Assembly: GCA_030430165.1 (NCBI GenBank)
Contig: JAUIGL010000047.1
Span: 1-49,195, forward strand
DNA from: a bacterium
Lineage (GTDB): Bacteria; Desulfobacterota; Binatia; HRBIN30; CADEER01
Reading direction: 5' to 3'
DNA length: 49,195 nucleotides
Part shown: in pieces, positions 1 through 8,253 of the stretch
How the letters are laid out: every line of letters begins with the position of its first letter
Numbering within the stretch: position 1 is the stretch's first letter
Program-made: the position numbers and the translations under genes
Notes under the pieces: model-generated
The model's input: only the letters and a program-made list of their open reading frames with translations
What the model was told of the DNA's origin: nothing
Databases searched by the model: none

Positions 1-452
1 TCGACCAGCGCCGGAGTCTCCTGCGGAGCGACACCGCTCTTGCTCGCCTCGCCGCCGAGGTTCACCTCGACCATGACGCCGAGCGTCTTGCCTTCCTTCT
101 CGGCGTGGCGCGACAGCGTTTCGGCCAATGCCAGGCGATCGACTGTCTGCACCACGTCGAACCCCGCCACTGCGCGCGCCGCCTTGTTGCGCTGGAGATG
201 GCCGATCAGATGCCAGGTGGCCCGCCCGGCGACCTCGGCGCCGAGCGCCTCGATCACCGCCAGTCCCTCCTGGACGTAGTTCTCGCCGATGTCGGTCAGT
301 CCGGCTTCGATCGCCTGGCGCACCTCGTCGGCGCTCTTGGTCTTGGCGGCGCCAATCAGCCGGATCGACGCCGGATCGCGACCGGCGCGGCGCGCGGCGC
401 CGGCGATCCGCTCGCGCACCGACGCCAGCTTGTCGGCGACCGACACCGTCAC
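1..452 (-). CDS. yggS: PLP homeostasis protein YggS/PROSC family (C-terminal part outside window)
   Basis: Binds pyridoxal 5'-phosphate and is thought to buffer PLP in the cytoplasm; the family has no known catalytic reaction. About 150 N-terminal residues are visible. Family landmarks are the PLP-lysine segment (LIGAAKTK, Lys about 37), IGENYVQEG, and WHLIGHLQRNKA. The reading frame leaves the window at base 1, so the end of the barrel is missing. The start is a GTG whose bases overlap the stop of maf (GTGA, 4 bases), which implies translational coupling downstream of maf. Identification is by motif order and is firm; the GTG at 446 is a possible alternative start. Confidence 0.9.
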   Translation of the reverse strand, partial: MTVSVADKLASVRERIAGAARRAGRDPASIRLIGAAKTKSADEVRQAIEAGLTDIGENYVQEGLAVIEALGAEVAGRATWHLIGHLQRNKAARAVAGFDVVQTVDRLALAETLSRHAEKEGKTLGVMVEVNLGGEASKSGVAPQETPALV

Positions 453-1033
453 CCCAACCGCGGCGGGTAGAGGTCCGCCTTTTCCAACATCGCCCGCACC
501 GCGTCGACCGGCAGCCCGACCACGTTCTCGTAGGATCCCTGCAAGCGCGCGACGAAGTCCGCCGCCCCGCCTTGGATGCCGTACGCCCCGGCCTTGTCGA
601 GCGGCTCGCCGGTGCCGACGTAGGCGTCGATCTCGGCGGCCTTCAACCGGCGGAATCGCACCAAGCTGCGCTCGCAGCGTTCGTCGCAAAGGGCGCCTCC
701 CGGGCCGACCAGCGCGACCGCGGTGAGCACCGAGTGTTCGCGCCCCGACAGGCGGGCCAGCATCGCGCGCGCCTCCGCCGCGTCGCCCGGCTTGCCGAGA
801 ATGTCCTCATCGAGAACCACCACGGTGTCGGCGCCGAGCACGTAGCAATTGGGGATTTGCCCCGACACCGCCGCCGCTTTCTCGCGCGCCAGCCGACTGG
901 CGTAGTCGCTCGCCGACTCTCCCGCCGCCGCTTCTTCGGGGATGGCGCTGGCGCGAACTTCGAAGGCAACACCGAGCTCGGCGAGCAACCGCGCCCTGCG
1001 AGGCGACGCAGAGCCGAGCACCAGATTCGTCAT
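449..1033 (-). CDS. maf: Maf family nucleotide pyrophosphatase
   Basis: Maf proteins hydrolyse nucleoside triphosphates (dTTP/UTP/CTP or modified nucleotides) to monophosphates and are linked to septum inhibition. This 194-residue protein is of normal length. It shows the N-terminal LGSASPRRARLL signature, the GADTVV motif with its acidic residue, LGKPGD, and the C-terminal YGIQGGAADFV and GSYENVVGLPV segments. An open frame continues 20 codons upstream, but the ATG at 1033 places the LGSASPRR motif at residue 6 as in the family. It overlaps yggS by 4 bases and is divergent from the lytic transglycosylase gene. Which nucleotide it prefers cannot be read from the sequence. Confidence 0.92.
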   Translation of the reverse strand: MTNLVLGSASPRRARLLAELGVAFEVRASAIPEEAAAGESASDYASRLAREKAAAVSGQIPNCYVLGADTVVVLDEDILGKPGDAAEARAMLARLSGREHSVLTAVALVGPGGALCDERCERSLVRFRRLKAAEIDAYVGTGEPLDKAGAYGIQGGAADFVARLQGSYENVVGLPVDAVRAMLEKADLYPPRLG

Positions 1034-1128
1034 GCGAGTTGACAACCGGTTGCAGGATGCGAAGTCAACCGGGCACGCTTTGTAACTTGCCATTGGAACA
1101 AGTGCTCAGGACAGGTAATCGTCGATCC

Positions 1129-3195
1129 ATGGGGGTTCGAGTGACGCCGTTCTTGCTGTTGGGCGCGTTCGCCTGCGGCGGCACGGCCGCCGAAGTCCGC
1201 CAACCGGCGCCCGAGCCCGCACCGCTGGCGGTCGTCGCGCCGACTCCGATCGCCGTGCCGACCAGCGCCGAAGCGAAAGCGCGCAGCTTCGCAGCCGCGG
1301 TACGGCTCGCCGACGACGGCGACTGCAGCGAGGCGATCCCGCTGCTACGGATGCTGCTCGCTGCCTATCCCCAGATCGAGGATTACCACCTGCACTACCT
1401 GGCGGCGTGCGCCGACGCGGTCGGCGACAGCACCACCGCCTTGGCCAGCCGCAGGCGTCTGGTCGAAGTCCACGATCGCAGCCTGCACGCCGCCGCTGCG
1501 GCGCTGGCGCTCGGAATCGACGCCCGTCGCCGCGGCGACACGGCGGCCGCCTGGCCGCTGTTGCGCCGCGCCACCAGCACACACGACGTCGCGGTATCGC
1601 GCGCCGCCCGCTACGAGCTCGCCGAGATCGATCTCGAAAGCGGCAATGTCCGCCGCGCCTACGAAACCTACACCGCGCTGCGCGAGGACGCGGTCGGCAG
1701 CGAAGTCGGCAAGCAATCGAAGCAACGCATCTACCAGCTGCGCCAACGCTACCCGGAGCTGGAGCCGCGCGGGGCGCAACGCCGCGCCGAGATCGAGGCG
1801 CTGATTCGCGAAGCCGACTACCCGGAAGCTCTGCGCCAGGTGAACCTCCTGCTGGCGACCTCCGAGCGCCGCCAACAACCCGAGTTGCTCAACCTGCGCG
1901 CTCGGGTCGAACGCGACAGCGGCGCCATCGAGGCCCACCTGCAGACCTACCGCGAAATCTATCAGGGCTACCCGACCACCGACGCCGCGCCGGAAGCGCT
2001 CTACCAGGAGGCGCGCTGGCACTGGAACAAGGACAGCGACGCCGTTGCCAACACCCTGTTCCGCAAGCTCGAATCGACCTACCCGGGCAGCCGGCGGGTG
2101 GCGATGGCGCGCTACGCGCAGGCGAGGATCGCGCAGGACTCGGGCGAGCTGTCCTCGGCGACCACCCGCTTCCGCCGCGTCATCGAGCTCTACCCGCGCA
2201 GCGAGCTCGCCTCCGCCTCGCGCCTGCAGATCGCCTGGATCCAATACCGCGAAGGCAGATGGCAAGAAGCGGCCGCCTCTTTCGCGGCGCTCACCCGCGG
2301 CCGCGTGGTGCGGCGAAGCGCCGACACCATCTACTGGCGCGCTCGCTCGTACCAGCGCGGCGGCGATCCGCGCTACCGCCGCCTCTACGAATCGATCGTC
2401 GAACGCGCCCCCGAAACCTATTATTCAGCGCTGGCGGCCGAGCGACTCGGTGAACGAACCGTCTTTGACGCCGCAAGCGTGCGCGCGGTCGAGATGCCGT
2501 TTCCGATGCTGCCGCCGACTCTCGCCGGCGACTACCACCTGAGTCGCGCCCGCGAGCTGCATCGCGCCGATCTGCGGCGGTGGGCGCGGCGCGAGGTCAA
2601 GGCGTTCAAGCGCGACCGCGGCTCGCTCGACCGAGCCCTCATGATCGATCTCTATCGCTCGGTCGACGCGCATCGCGACGCCATCCGCCTCGCCGGCGGC
2701 AATCAGGATCGCTACGCCGAGATCCTCTACCCGCTGGCGTTCTGGGACACGGTCCAGAGCAACGCGCAACGCTATCGCATCGATCCCCTGCTCGCCCTTT
2801 CGCTGATGCGCCAGGAGAGCATGTTCGACCCGGAGGCGCGCTCGCCGGCGAATGCGCGCGGGCTGATGCAGTTGTTGCCGAGCACCGCCGCGCAAGTCGC
2901 CGCCGACATCGGGCGCGACGGGAAGATCGACCTCTACGACCCGCAGACCAACATCGAGCTCGGCATCGCCCACCTGCGCGAGCTCGCCGACCGCTACGGC
3001 GACGACCCGCAGCGCATCCTCGCCGCCTACAACGCCGGCGCCGCCGCGGTCGCCAAGTGGGATGCGCGCTCGGGCGACCGCCCGGCCGACGAGTGGGTCG
3101 AGGCGATCAGCTACAGCGAGACCCGCGACTACGTCAAGAAGGTTCTCACCAACCGGCAGAAGTACGCGCGCCTGTACGGGATGCGACGGCGTTGA
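1129..3195 (+). CDS. Slt70-like lytic transglycosylase with TPR-type helical repeats
   Basis: Predicted exported murein lytic transglycosylase that cleaves the MurNAc-GlcNAc bond to give 1,6-anhydro ends. It has 688 residues from the ATG at 1129. A hydrophobic N-terminus (VTPFLLLGAFACGG) looks like a signal peptide, though the residues before Cys are a poor lipobox. A long Arg/Ala-rich helical region with TPR-like repeats covers about residues 60-500. The C-terminal SLT domain runs from about 540. The catalytic Glu is predicted at about 563 in LMRQES, followed by ARGLMQLLPSTA, the ELGIAHL segment and AAYNAG. Size and architecture match the Slt70 group. The open frame begins at 1039, but the ATG at 1129 or the GTG at 1141 fits a signal peptide better. 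Confidence 0.88.
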   Translation: MGVRVTPFLLLGAFACGGTAAEVRQPAPEPAPLAVVAPTPIAVPTSAEAKARSFAAAVRLADDGDCSEAIPLLRMLLAAYPQIEDYHLHYLAACADAVGDSTTALASRRRLVEVHDRSLHAAAAALALGIDARRRGDTAAAWPLLRRATSTHDVAVSRAARYELAEIDLESGNVRRAYETYTALREDAVGSEVGKQSKQRIYQLRQRYPELEPRGAQRRAEIEALIREADYPEALRQVNLLLATSERRQQPELLNLRARVERDSGAIEAHLQTYREIYQGYPTTDAAPEALYQEARWHWNKDSDAVANTLFRKLESTYPGSRRVAMARYAQARIAQDSGELSSATTRFRRVIELYPRSELASASRLQIAWIQYREGRWQEAAASFAALTRGRVVRRSADTIYWRARSYQRGGDPRYRRLYESIVERAPETYYSALAAERLGERTVFDAASVRAVEMPFPMLPPTLAGDYHLSRARELHRADLRRWARREVKAFKRDRGSLDRALMIDLYRSVDAHRDAIRLAGGNQDRYAEILYPLAFWDTVQSNAQRYRIDPLLALSLMRQESMFDPEARSPANARGLMQLLPSTAAQVAADIGRDGKIDLYDPQTNIELGIAHLRELADRYGDDPQRILAAYNAGAAAVAKWDARSGDRPADEWVEAISYSETRDYVKKVLTNRQKYARLYGMRRR

Positions 3196-3243
3196 GCTCG
3201 CGCCCGCGGCGCTCGCAGGCATGGGCGAGGCATAGGCACAGGC

Positions 3244-3268
3244 AAGGGGTGGTGGTCGCTGGCGCGAC
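3244..3268. repeat. 25 bp dispersed hairpin repeat, copy 1
   Basis: This segment matches 47113-47137 at 24 of 25 positions and ends in a small hairpin (GGTCGC, loop TGGC, GCGACC). Both copies are preceded by a purine-rich stretch containing GGCATAGGCA. This copy lies between two convergent genes and touches the 3' end of the gene ending at 3270, so it could serve as a weak bidirectional terminator. Confidence 0.6.
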
Positions 3269-3269
3269 C

Positions 3270-4145
3270 TCAGTCTGACGTACGGCGCCGCGACATCAGT
3301 GCAACCAACGCCAGCCCGACCAGCGCCAAGGCGGCCGGGGCGTTGTCTGCCGGGGCGGTGACCTGGCAGGAGCCGCTTGCCGGCTGATTGGCGAGAGCAA
3401 CTTCGCGGCGCGATTCTGTGCGCTCTTCCACGGTCGGTGTGGCCGTGACGGTCGCGGCCAGAGTGGCGGTCGCGCTGGGGCGAACCGTGCCGCGGACGCG
3501 CAACAGTCCGGCGCGGACATCGACCGGGAGCTCATTCCCTTTCGAATCCGAACCTCCGGGCTGCTCCAGGCGGCGATCATCCGCCGCGGCGAGCGGACGG
3601 TCGTATCCGTAACAATCAGGCAGCCACGACTCACGGGTCGGGTCCTGCAAATCGATCACCACACCGTCGGCCGACGCCGCCCAGCGTGCGGACGACGAGC
3701 AAGCCCAAACTTGGCCGCGGCGGTGATTGCGGCCGACCACCCGATGCTGCCTCGTATCGACGATGTTGAGGTCGCCCTGGTCCTCGATCAGCGCGATCGG
3801 ATGATCCTCGCAGAAAGACGCCGGCCCGGGCTCTTCGATCTCGATTCGACCGATCACCTCCTCGCGCTCGGAATCGTAGACCAACACACCGTCCGCCGCC
3901 GACAGGTAGGCGAAGCTGCCGTCCGGCGACCAGCGAACCGACGACGCCCGCAGGCCGCGCCCCTCGATCAACGGGAGGACGTCCGCCGATGCGAGATCGA
4001 GCGCGACGATGCGGTCCCCCGCGTCGTCGATGCCGACGACGACGGCTGCGGACGTCTGTACGGCAATCGAGACCAGTGCGATTGCCGCAGTTGCCAGCGC
4101 CGAGCGCGTCGCCTTCGTCATGAGAAGTGCGCATGCAATCTTCAT
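3270..4145 (-). CDS. Exported beta-propeller-like protein with C-terminal anchor/sorting tail
   Basis: Not a recognised named family; 291 residues. The N-terminus has a signal peptide (hydrophobic stretch to about residue 34; ATG at 4121 is a second possible start). The body resembles YVTN/WD-type surface propellers: RWSPDGSFAYLSAADGVLVYD, then DLNIVDTRQHRVVG and ARWAASADGVVIDL are consecutive blade-like units. A Thr-rich linker (ATATLAATVTATPT) follows, then SGSCQV, a hydrophobic stretch (ALALVGLALVALM) and a terminal RRR cluster. Cys plus transmembrane helix plus Arg cluster resembles the MYXO-CTERM/GlyGly-CTERM type of protein-sorting tail. The role is unknown; surface display or retention is an inference. 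It is convergent with the transglycosylase gene. Confidence 0.65.
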   Translation of the reverse strand: MKIACALLMTKATRSALATAAIALVSIAVQTSAAVVVGIDDAGDRIVALDLASADVLPLIEGRGLRASSVRWSPDGSFAYLSAADGVLVYDSEREEVIGRIEIEEPGPASFCEDHPIALIEDQGDLNIVDTRQHRVVGRNHRRGQVWACSSSARWAASADGVVIDLQDPTRESWLPDCYGYDRPLAAADDRRLEQPGGSDSKGNELPVDVRAGLLRVRGTVRPSATATLAATVTATPTVEERTESRREVALANQPASGSCQVTAPADNAPAALALVGLALVALMSRRRTSD

Positions 4146-4312
4146 TCCTCACACGGCGGCAGCTCCGAGAAAATCCGATTCTCGCGCCGGCAGCGGCGGC
4201 GTCTGGCAATCGTGCAAGAAATGGGTTGCGACGCAGCCAGTCGCCTAGAGGCCTGGCCGATTCGGCTTGACCGGGCGGCATCGGTTCGGCGATAAGTCGC
4301 GACGAGCTTCGG

Positions 4313-5497
4313 ATGCCGCTATCCCGCACATCGCTGCGCTCGACCTCGCCCGGGACACAGGGGGCGCCTCTCGCGATCGCGATCGTCTCAGCCCTGCTGC
4401 TCGCCTGCCTCGCGACCACCGCCGGGGCCCGCATGGGCACACTCGACCAGACGCGGGCGGCGACTTTGTTGGTGCCCTACTTCGAAGTCGACCCGGACCC
4501 GGACGAACCGACGATCACCACCGAGCTGGTCGTCAGCAACACCGAATTCGGCATCATCTGCCTCGCCCACTTCACTCTCTACACCGACCTCGGAATCCCG
4601 ACGATCAACTTCAACGCGCTGATCGACCCCGGCGGCACCATCGAGATCGACCTGCACGACCTATTCACCTCCGGCGAGCTGGCGTTCGAAGCGTTCGGCA
4701 CTGCCTGCGACGCCCTGTCGGAAGAGATGCCAACGACGCCCGCCGACCTGCGCGCGGCTCACAGCGGACAGTCGTCTCCCGGTTTGTTCGGCGGAGAATG
4801 CGGCGCCACGCGGCGCGGCGACGGCATCGCACGCGGCTTCATCACCATCGACTCGGTCGACGACTGCACCGACCAGACGCCGCGCGACGCGATGTACTTC
4901 ACCACGATCGCGAGCGAGGCCAACGTCATGACCGGGCACTACGTGATCCGCGAGGGCAAGCCGCTGCGCGCGACGATGATTCCGATGGTGCACATCGAGG
5001 CCGACAGCGCGCAGATCGGACTCGAGAGCTTTTACTACCGCTTCGGCCCGGTGCCTTCGACGGCTGACGGACGCGAGCCCCTGCCGGCCGCTTGGAGCGC
5101 GACCTACTACACCGACGCCACCGACGTCATCTGCTGGCGCGATTCGCTGTTCAGTCAAACCGTCGAATGTCCCCTGTTCGCAGTCGGCGCTGGGCGCGAG
5201 ACGTTCGTCTACGACCACGCAGGAGTAGAAACCGAGATTCCCGTCTTCGCCGGGCCGTGCGCCGTCGCTTCGAGCAAGGTCCGCGCCGGCACGCCGCCGT
5301 TCACCACGGCCAAGACCGGAAACTTCGTGGTCGACGTCGACACCTCGGGCGCCATCCTTTCCGGCACGACCCAACCAAGGGACCAAGCGGTCGTTTCCGT
5401 CGTCCATTCACTCCATCCGGGCGGACTGAGTATCCACGTTCCGGGTACCGCCGCGCGCGACCAGGCCCCAGTGCCGGTCGCGGAGACAGCGCAATGA
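4313..5497 (+). CDS. Exported protein, paralogue A of a three-gene secreted operon
   Basis: Unrecognised family, 394 residues. The N-terminal export signal has a long n-region and the hydrophobic core IAIVSALLLACLATTAGA. The mature start RAATLLVPYFEVD, then LAHFTLYTDLGIPTINF, IEIDLHDLFTSGEL, GLFGGECGATRRGDGIARGFITIDSVDDCT and the REPLPAAWSATYYTD segment recur in the same order in the next gene. It is therefore a paralogue that probably arose by tandem duplication. Paired cysteines suggest disulphides and extracytoplasmic folding. The stop overlaps the next start (ATGA), so the two are probably co-translated. No catalytic motif is visible. Confidence 0.7.
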   Translation: MPLSRTSLRSTSPGTQGAPLAIAIVSALLLACLATTAGARMGTLDQTRAATLLVPYFEVDPDPDEPTITTELVVSNTEFGIICLAHFTLYTDLGIPTINFNALIDPGGTIEIDLHDLFTSGELAFEAFGTACDALSEEMPTTPADLRAAHSGQSSPGLFGGECGATRRGDGIARGFITIDSVDDCTDQTPRDAMYFTTIASEANVMTGHYVIREGKPLRATMIPMVHIEADSAQIGLESFYYRFGPVPSTADGREPLPAAWSATYYTDATDVICWRDSLFSQTVECPLFAVGAGRETFVYDHAGVETEIPVFAGPCAVASSKVRAGTPPFTTAKTGNFVVDVDTSGAILSGTTQPRDQAVVSVVHSLHPGGLSIHVPGTAARDQAPVPVAETAQ

Positions 5498-6657
5498 GAC
5501 GGGCGGTCGCGGCGACATTGCTCGCCGGGCTGCTCGCAGCCAACGGCGCGGTGGCCGAGTTCGGTCGCACCGACCCCGAGCCGGCGGCAACGCTGCTGCT
5601 GCCCTACTTCGAGGTCGACCTGAGCGACCCCAACGGCGAGAACACCGTGCTCACCGTGGTCAACAGCAGTTCGATCCCGACAATCGCCCACGTCGTCCTG
5701 TGGACCGATTGGGCCATCCCAACCCTCGGCTTCGAGGTCTTCCTCGAGGCCAACGGCTCGGCCGACATCAACCTCTTCGACGTCTTCAACAGCGGCCAGT
5801 TGCCGAACAGCGCCCCCCTGGTGCTGGTAGCGCAGACCTCGGGCTTCGTCATCGTGCCTCCGTGCAGTCCGGCACAGCTGGCGCCGGACACATTGGTCGA
5901 GATCGGTCGCGCGCATCGCGGCCTATCGAGCAGCTTGTTCTCGAACCGATGCGGCGGCCACGAGTTCGGCGACCGCTCGGCGCGCGGCTTCATCACCATC
6001 GACAACGTCGACAGTTGCACCACCCTGCTTCCGACTTCGCCCGGCTACTTCGGCGAGTCGGCAGTCGCCCTCGGCGGCAACGTCCTGTGGGGAACCTTCG
6101 CGCAGATCCATCGCGCCGACGGAACCAGTGCCGGAAGTGCGCTGGTCCCGATCGAAGCGGCGCCGTTCGCAGTAGGATCGTCGTTCTACGACTCGTTCGC
6201 CGACAGCAGCGGTCAAGACCAGCGCGAGCCGCTCTCCGAGCGCTGGCGCTCGGCCTACTACAACGACGAGTCGCGCCAGACCGACGCTATCCTCTGGCGC
6301 GATCCCGGCGAGTCCACCAACCCGCAGCCGTGCGGCACCGCACCCGACTGGTACCCTCTCACCGATGGCACCTTCCGGGTGTTTGGCAGCGACGGCAACT
6401 CGTTCGACGCCTCGGCATTCATCCCGTTTCCGCTGGCGACCAACCGAGTGCGCATCGACGACGCGGCGCTACCCACTCCGTTCGCGCTGGGGAGAATCTC
6501 GATCAACCTCGACCCGATCGTGGTCGCCACGCAGAGTGGCATCATCGTGCCGCCCGGCTCGCAAGGTTACCTGTGGACCTTGCACCAGCTCGGCCCCGGC
6601 CAGGCCGGCGCCACGGCCGGCGCCGAGGGCCCAGACCCGATCCTGAGTCTGCGATGA
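5494..6657 (+). CDS. Exported protein, paralogue B of the secreted operon
   Basis: 387 residues, chosen from the ATG at 5494 because it overlaps the preceding stop and starts a clean signal peptide (MRRAVAATLLAGLLAANGAV). It parallels the upstream protein: PAATLLLPYFEVDLSDPNG, VVLWTDWAIPTLGFEVFLEA, INLFDVFNSGQLP, HRGLSSSLFSNRCGGHEFGD, ARGFITIDNVDSC and REPLSERWRSAYYND. Relative to paralogue A, the central EVGSSFYDSF-like part and the C-terminus differ. The function is unknown. The beta-rich pattern and the export signal suggest a periplasmic or surface protein. It overlaps the third gene by 4 bases (ATGA). Confidence 0.7.
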   Translation: MRRAVAATLLAGLLAANGAVAEFGRTDPEPAATLLLPYFEVDLSDPNGENTVLTVVNSSSIPTIAHVVLWTDWAIPTLGFEVFLEANGSADINLFDVFNSGQLPNSAPLVLVAQTSGFVIVPPCSPAQLAPDTLVEIGRAHRGLSSSLFSNRCGGHEFGDRSARGFITIDNVDSCTTLLPTSPGYFGESAVALGGNVLWGTFAQIHRADGTSAGSALVPIEAAPFAVGSSFYDSFADSSGQDQREPLSERWRSAYYNDESRQTDAILWRDPGESTNPQPCGTAPDWYPLTDGTFRVFGSDGNSFDASAFIPFPLATNRVRIDDAALPTPFALGRISINLDPIVVATQSGIIVPPGSQGYLWTLHQLGPGQAGATAGAEGPDPILSLR

Positions 6658-8069
6658 CGCACCGGCGATCAAACTCTCGACGCTCCTTGTTGCCGGCCCT
6701 GGCCGCAGTGACACTCGCGCTCAGCTTGGGTACTGCGGCTTGGAGCGGCACCAACCCGAGCTTTCCGCTGTCCTTCTCCTGCGAGGATTTCGGCGGCAAT
6801 TGCACGCGCTCGATTCCCGAGCTCGGCGCCTTCCCGGGCGGGCCAATCAACATCGCGCTCGAGGTTCCCAACGACGCTTGCTTCAACGCGACGTCGCGAG
6901 TCGGCGTCGAGATCGAAATCGATCACCAGTGGGTCGGCGACCTTCGCGTCGGCTTGAGGCACGAGTCCTCCGGCACATCCGCCGTCGTCATCGATCGCAG
7001 CGGCGCGCCCGAGCTCGGCCAGTACGGTTGCCCGGGAATCGGAGTCGACGTCCGAATCGACGACTCGGGGACGACCGGCGACTCCGTCCACGAAACCTGC
7101 GAGCTGACCATTCCCTCGATCGTCGGCACGAAAACCTCGGCGGCCTTCTTCACCCGACTCGTGCTCGAGCCAGAGATTCCGCCGGTGTTCGGCGAGTGTG
7201 CATTCGAACGCTTCGATGGCGAGGTGATCGACACCGGGGGGTCGACCCTGGTGGGCGGCGCTTGTCCGTCGCTGGCAAACGACGGCATTCAGTGTGACTT
7301 CCGGGGCCGCTTCAACGACCAGTGCGGCGCCGAGATGACGGTGCGACTGACTACCGGCGGCAACGAGGTCACCTTGCAGATTCTCGAACAGGCACCGGCG
7401 CATTTCGTCGGCACTGCCAACGCGCGCGACTCGGCGACGCTACGGCTGTTCGAGGAGATCGTCACGCGCGAGGACAGCGGGAGCGTGCAGCTCTCGGGCC
7501 CCGGACTCGAGGTGTTCGGGGGAGTTGCCTGCGGCGGCCAGTGGACGCTCTCGGTCGAGGACCTCGCCGCACCACACTCGGGGCGTGTGCTCGGCTGGAC
7601 CCTGCTTCTCGCAGGCGACCCGACCGTACCGCCGACCAACACCGCCACGACAACGCCCACGCCCACGGCCTCCAACACCACCCCGCCGACCCCGACCAAC
7701 ACCGGCCAGCCAACCGCCACCGACACCAGCGAACCGGCAGCAACACCAACGGCGACTGCGCCAACCTTTACACCCACTGCAGCCGACAGCACCGAGACGC
7801 CGGACGCGGCGACCTCGACCCCAACCGAGCCGACCGCCGGAGCGACCGACACCCCGTCCGGGGCGACGCCGACCCCGGGCATCCCCTGCATCGGCGACTG
7901 CGACGGCAGCGGCGACGTTTCGATCGCCGAGCTGATCCGCGGCGTGAACATCGCGCTCGGCGAAGCCGATCTCTCGCTGTGCGAGGCCTTCGACCGCGAT
8001 GGCAACGGCAGCGTCGAAATCAGCGAGCTGATCGCCGCCGTCAACAACGCGCTCAGCGGCTGCCCCTGA
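6654..8069 (+). CDS. Exported P-domain (proprotein convertase-like) protein with C-terminal dockerin-like EF-hand pair
   Basis: 471 residues from the ATG at 6654, third gene of the overlapping operon. A signal peptide (LLPALAAVTLALSLGTAAW) precedes a region resembling the P/homoB domain of subtilisin-like convertases. The core IDHQWVGDLRVGLRHES with SAVVIDRSG is near residue 90, and the closing strand GGQWTLSVEDLAAPHSG with VLGWTLLL near 310. About 150 residues rich in Cys lie between them as an insertion. Next comes a Thr/Pro linker (about 325-400), then two EF-hand-like loops (DCDGSGDVSIAEL and DRDGNGSVEISEL) in a dockerin type I arrangement ending NNALSGCP. No protease domain is present. 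Attachment through cohesin-type partners is speculative; none is encoded here. Confidence 0.7.
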   Translation: MTHRRSNSRRSLLPALAAVTLALSLGTAAWSGTNPSFPLSFSCEDFGGNCTRSIPELGAFPGGPINIALEVPNDACFNATSRVGVEIEIDHQWVGDLRVGLRHESSGTSAVVIDRSGAPELGQYGCPGIGVDVRIDDSGTTGDSVHETCELTIPSIVGTKTSAAFFTRLVLEPEIPPVFGECAFERFDGEVIDTGGSTLVGGACPSLANDGIQCDFRGRFNDQCGAEMTVRLTTGGNEVTLQILEQAPAHFVGTANARDSATLRLFEEIVTREDSGSVQLSGPGLEVFGGVACGGQWTLSVEDLAAPHSGRVLGWTLLLAGDPTVPPTNTATTTPTPTASNTTPPTPTNTGQPTATDTSEPAATPTATAPTFTPTAADSTETPDAATSTPTEPTAGATDTPSGATPTPGIPCIGDCDGSGDVSIAELIRGVNIALGEADLSLCEAFDRDGNGSVEISELIAAVNNALSGCP

Positions 8070-8253
8070 GCCCACGCCCCTCGGGCTGGGTGGCGCAGGG
8101 TGAACGCAAGTTCGCACTGGCCGCGAACAAACAAGCCGTGTTAGTTCTGATGGGGCGGAACGCGACCGGGCCCGCCGGGCCGCGGTCGATGGCATCGTAT
8201 CTGCATCGTCCGAAGGCGGGGCCTCTGCCGGGGCCAGGACTGGAGGAACAACG

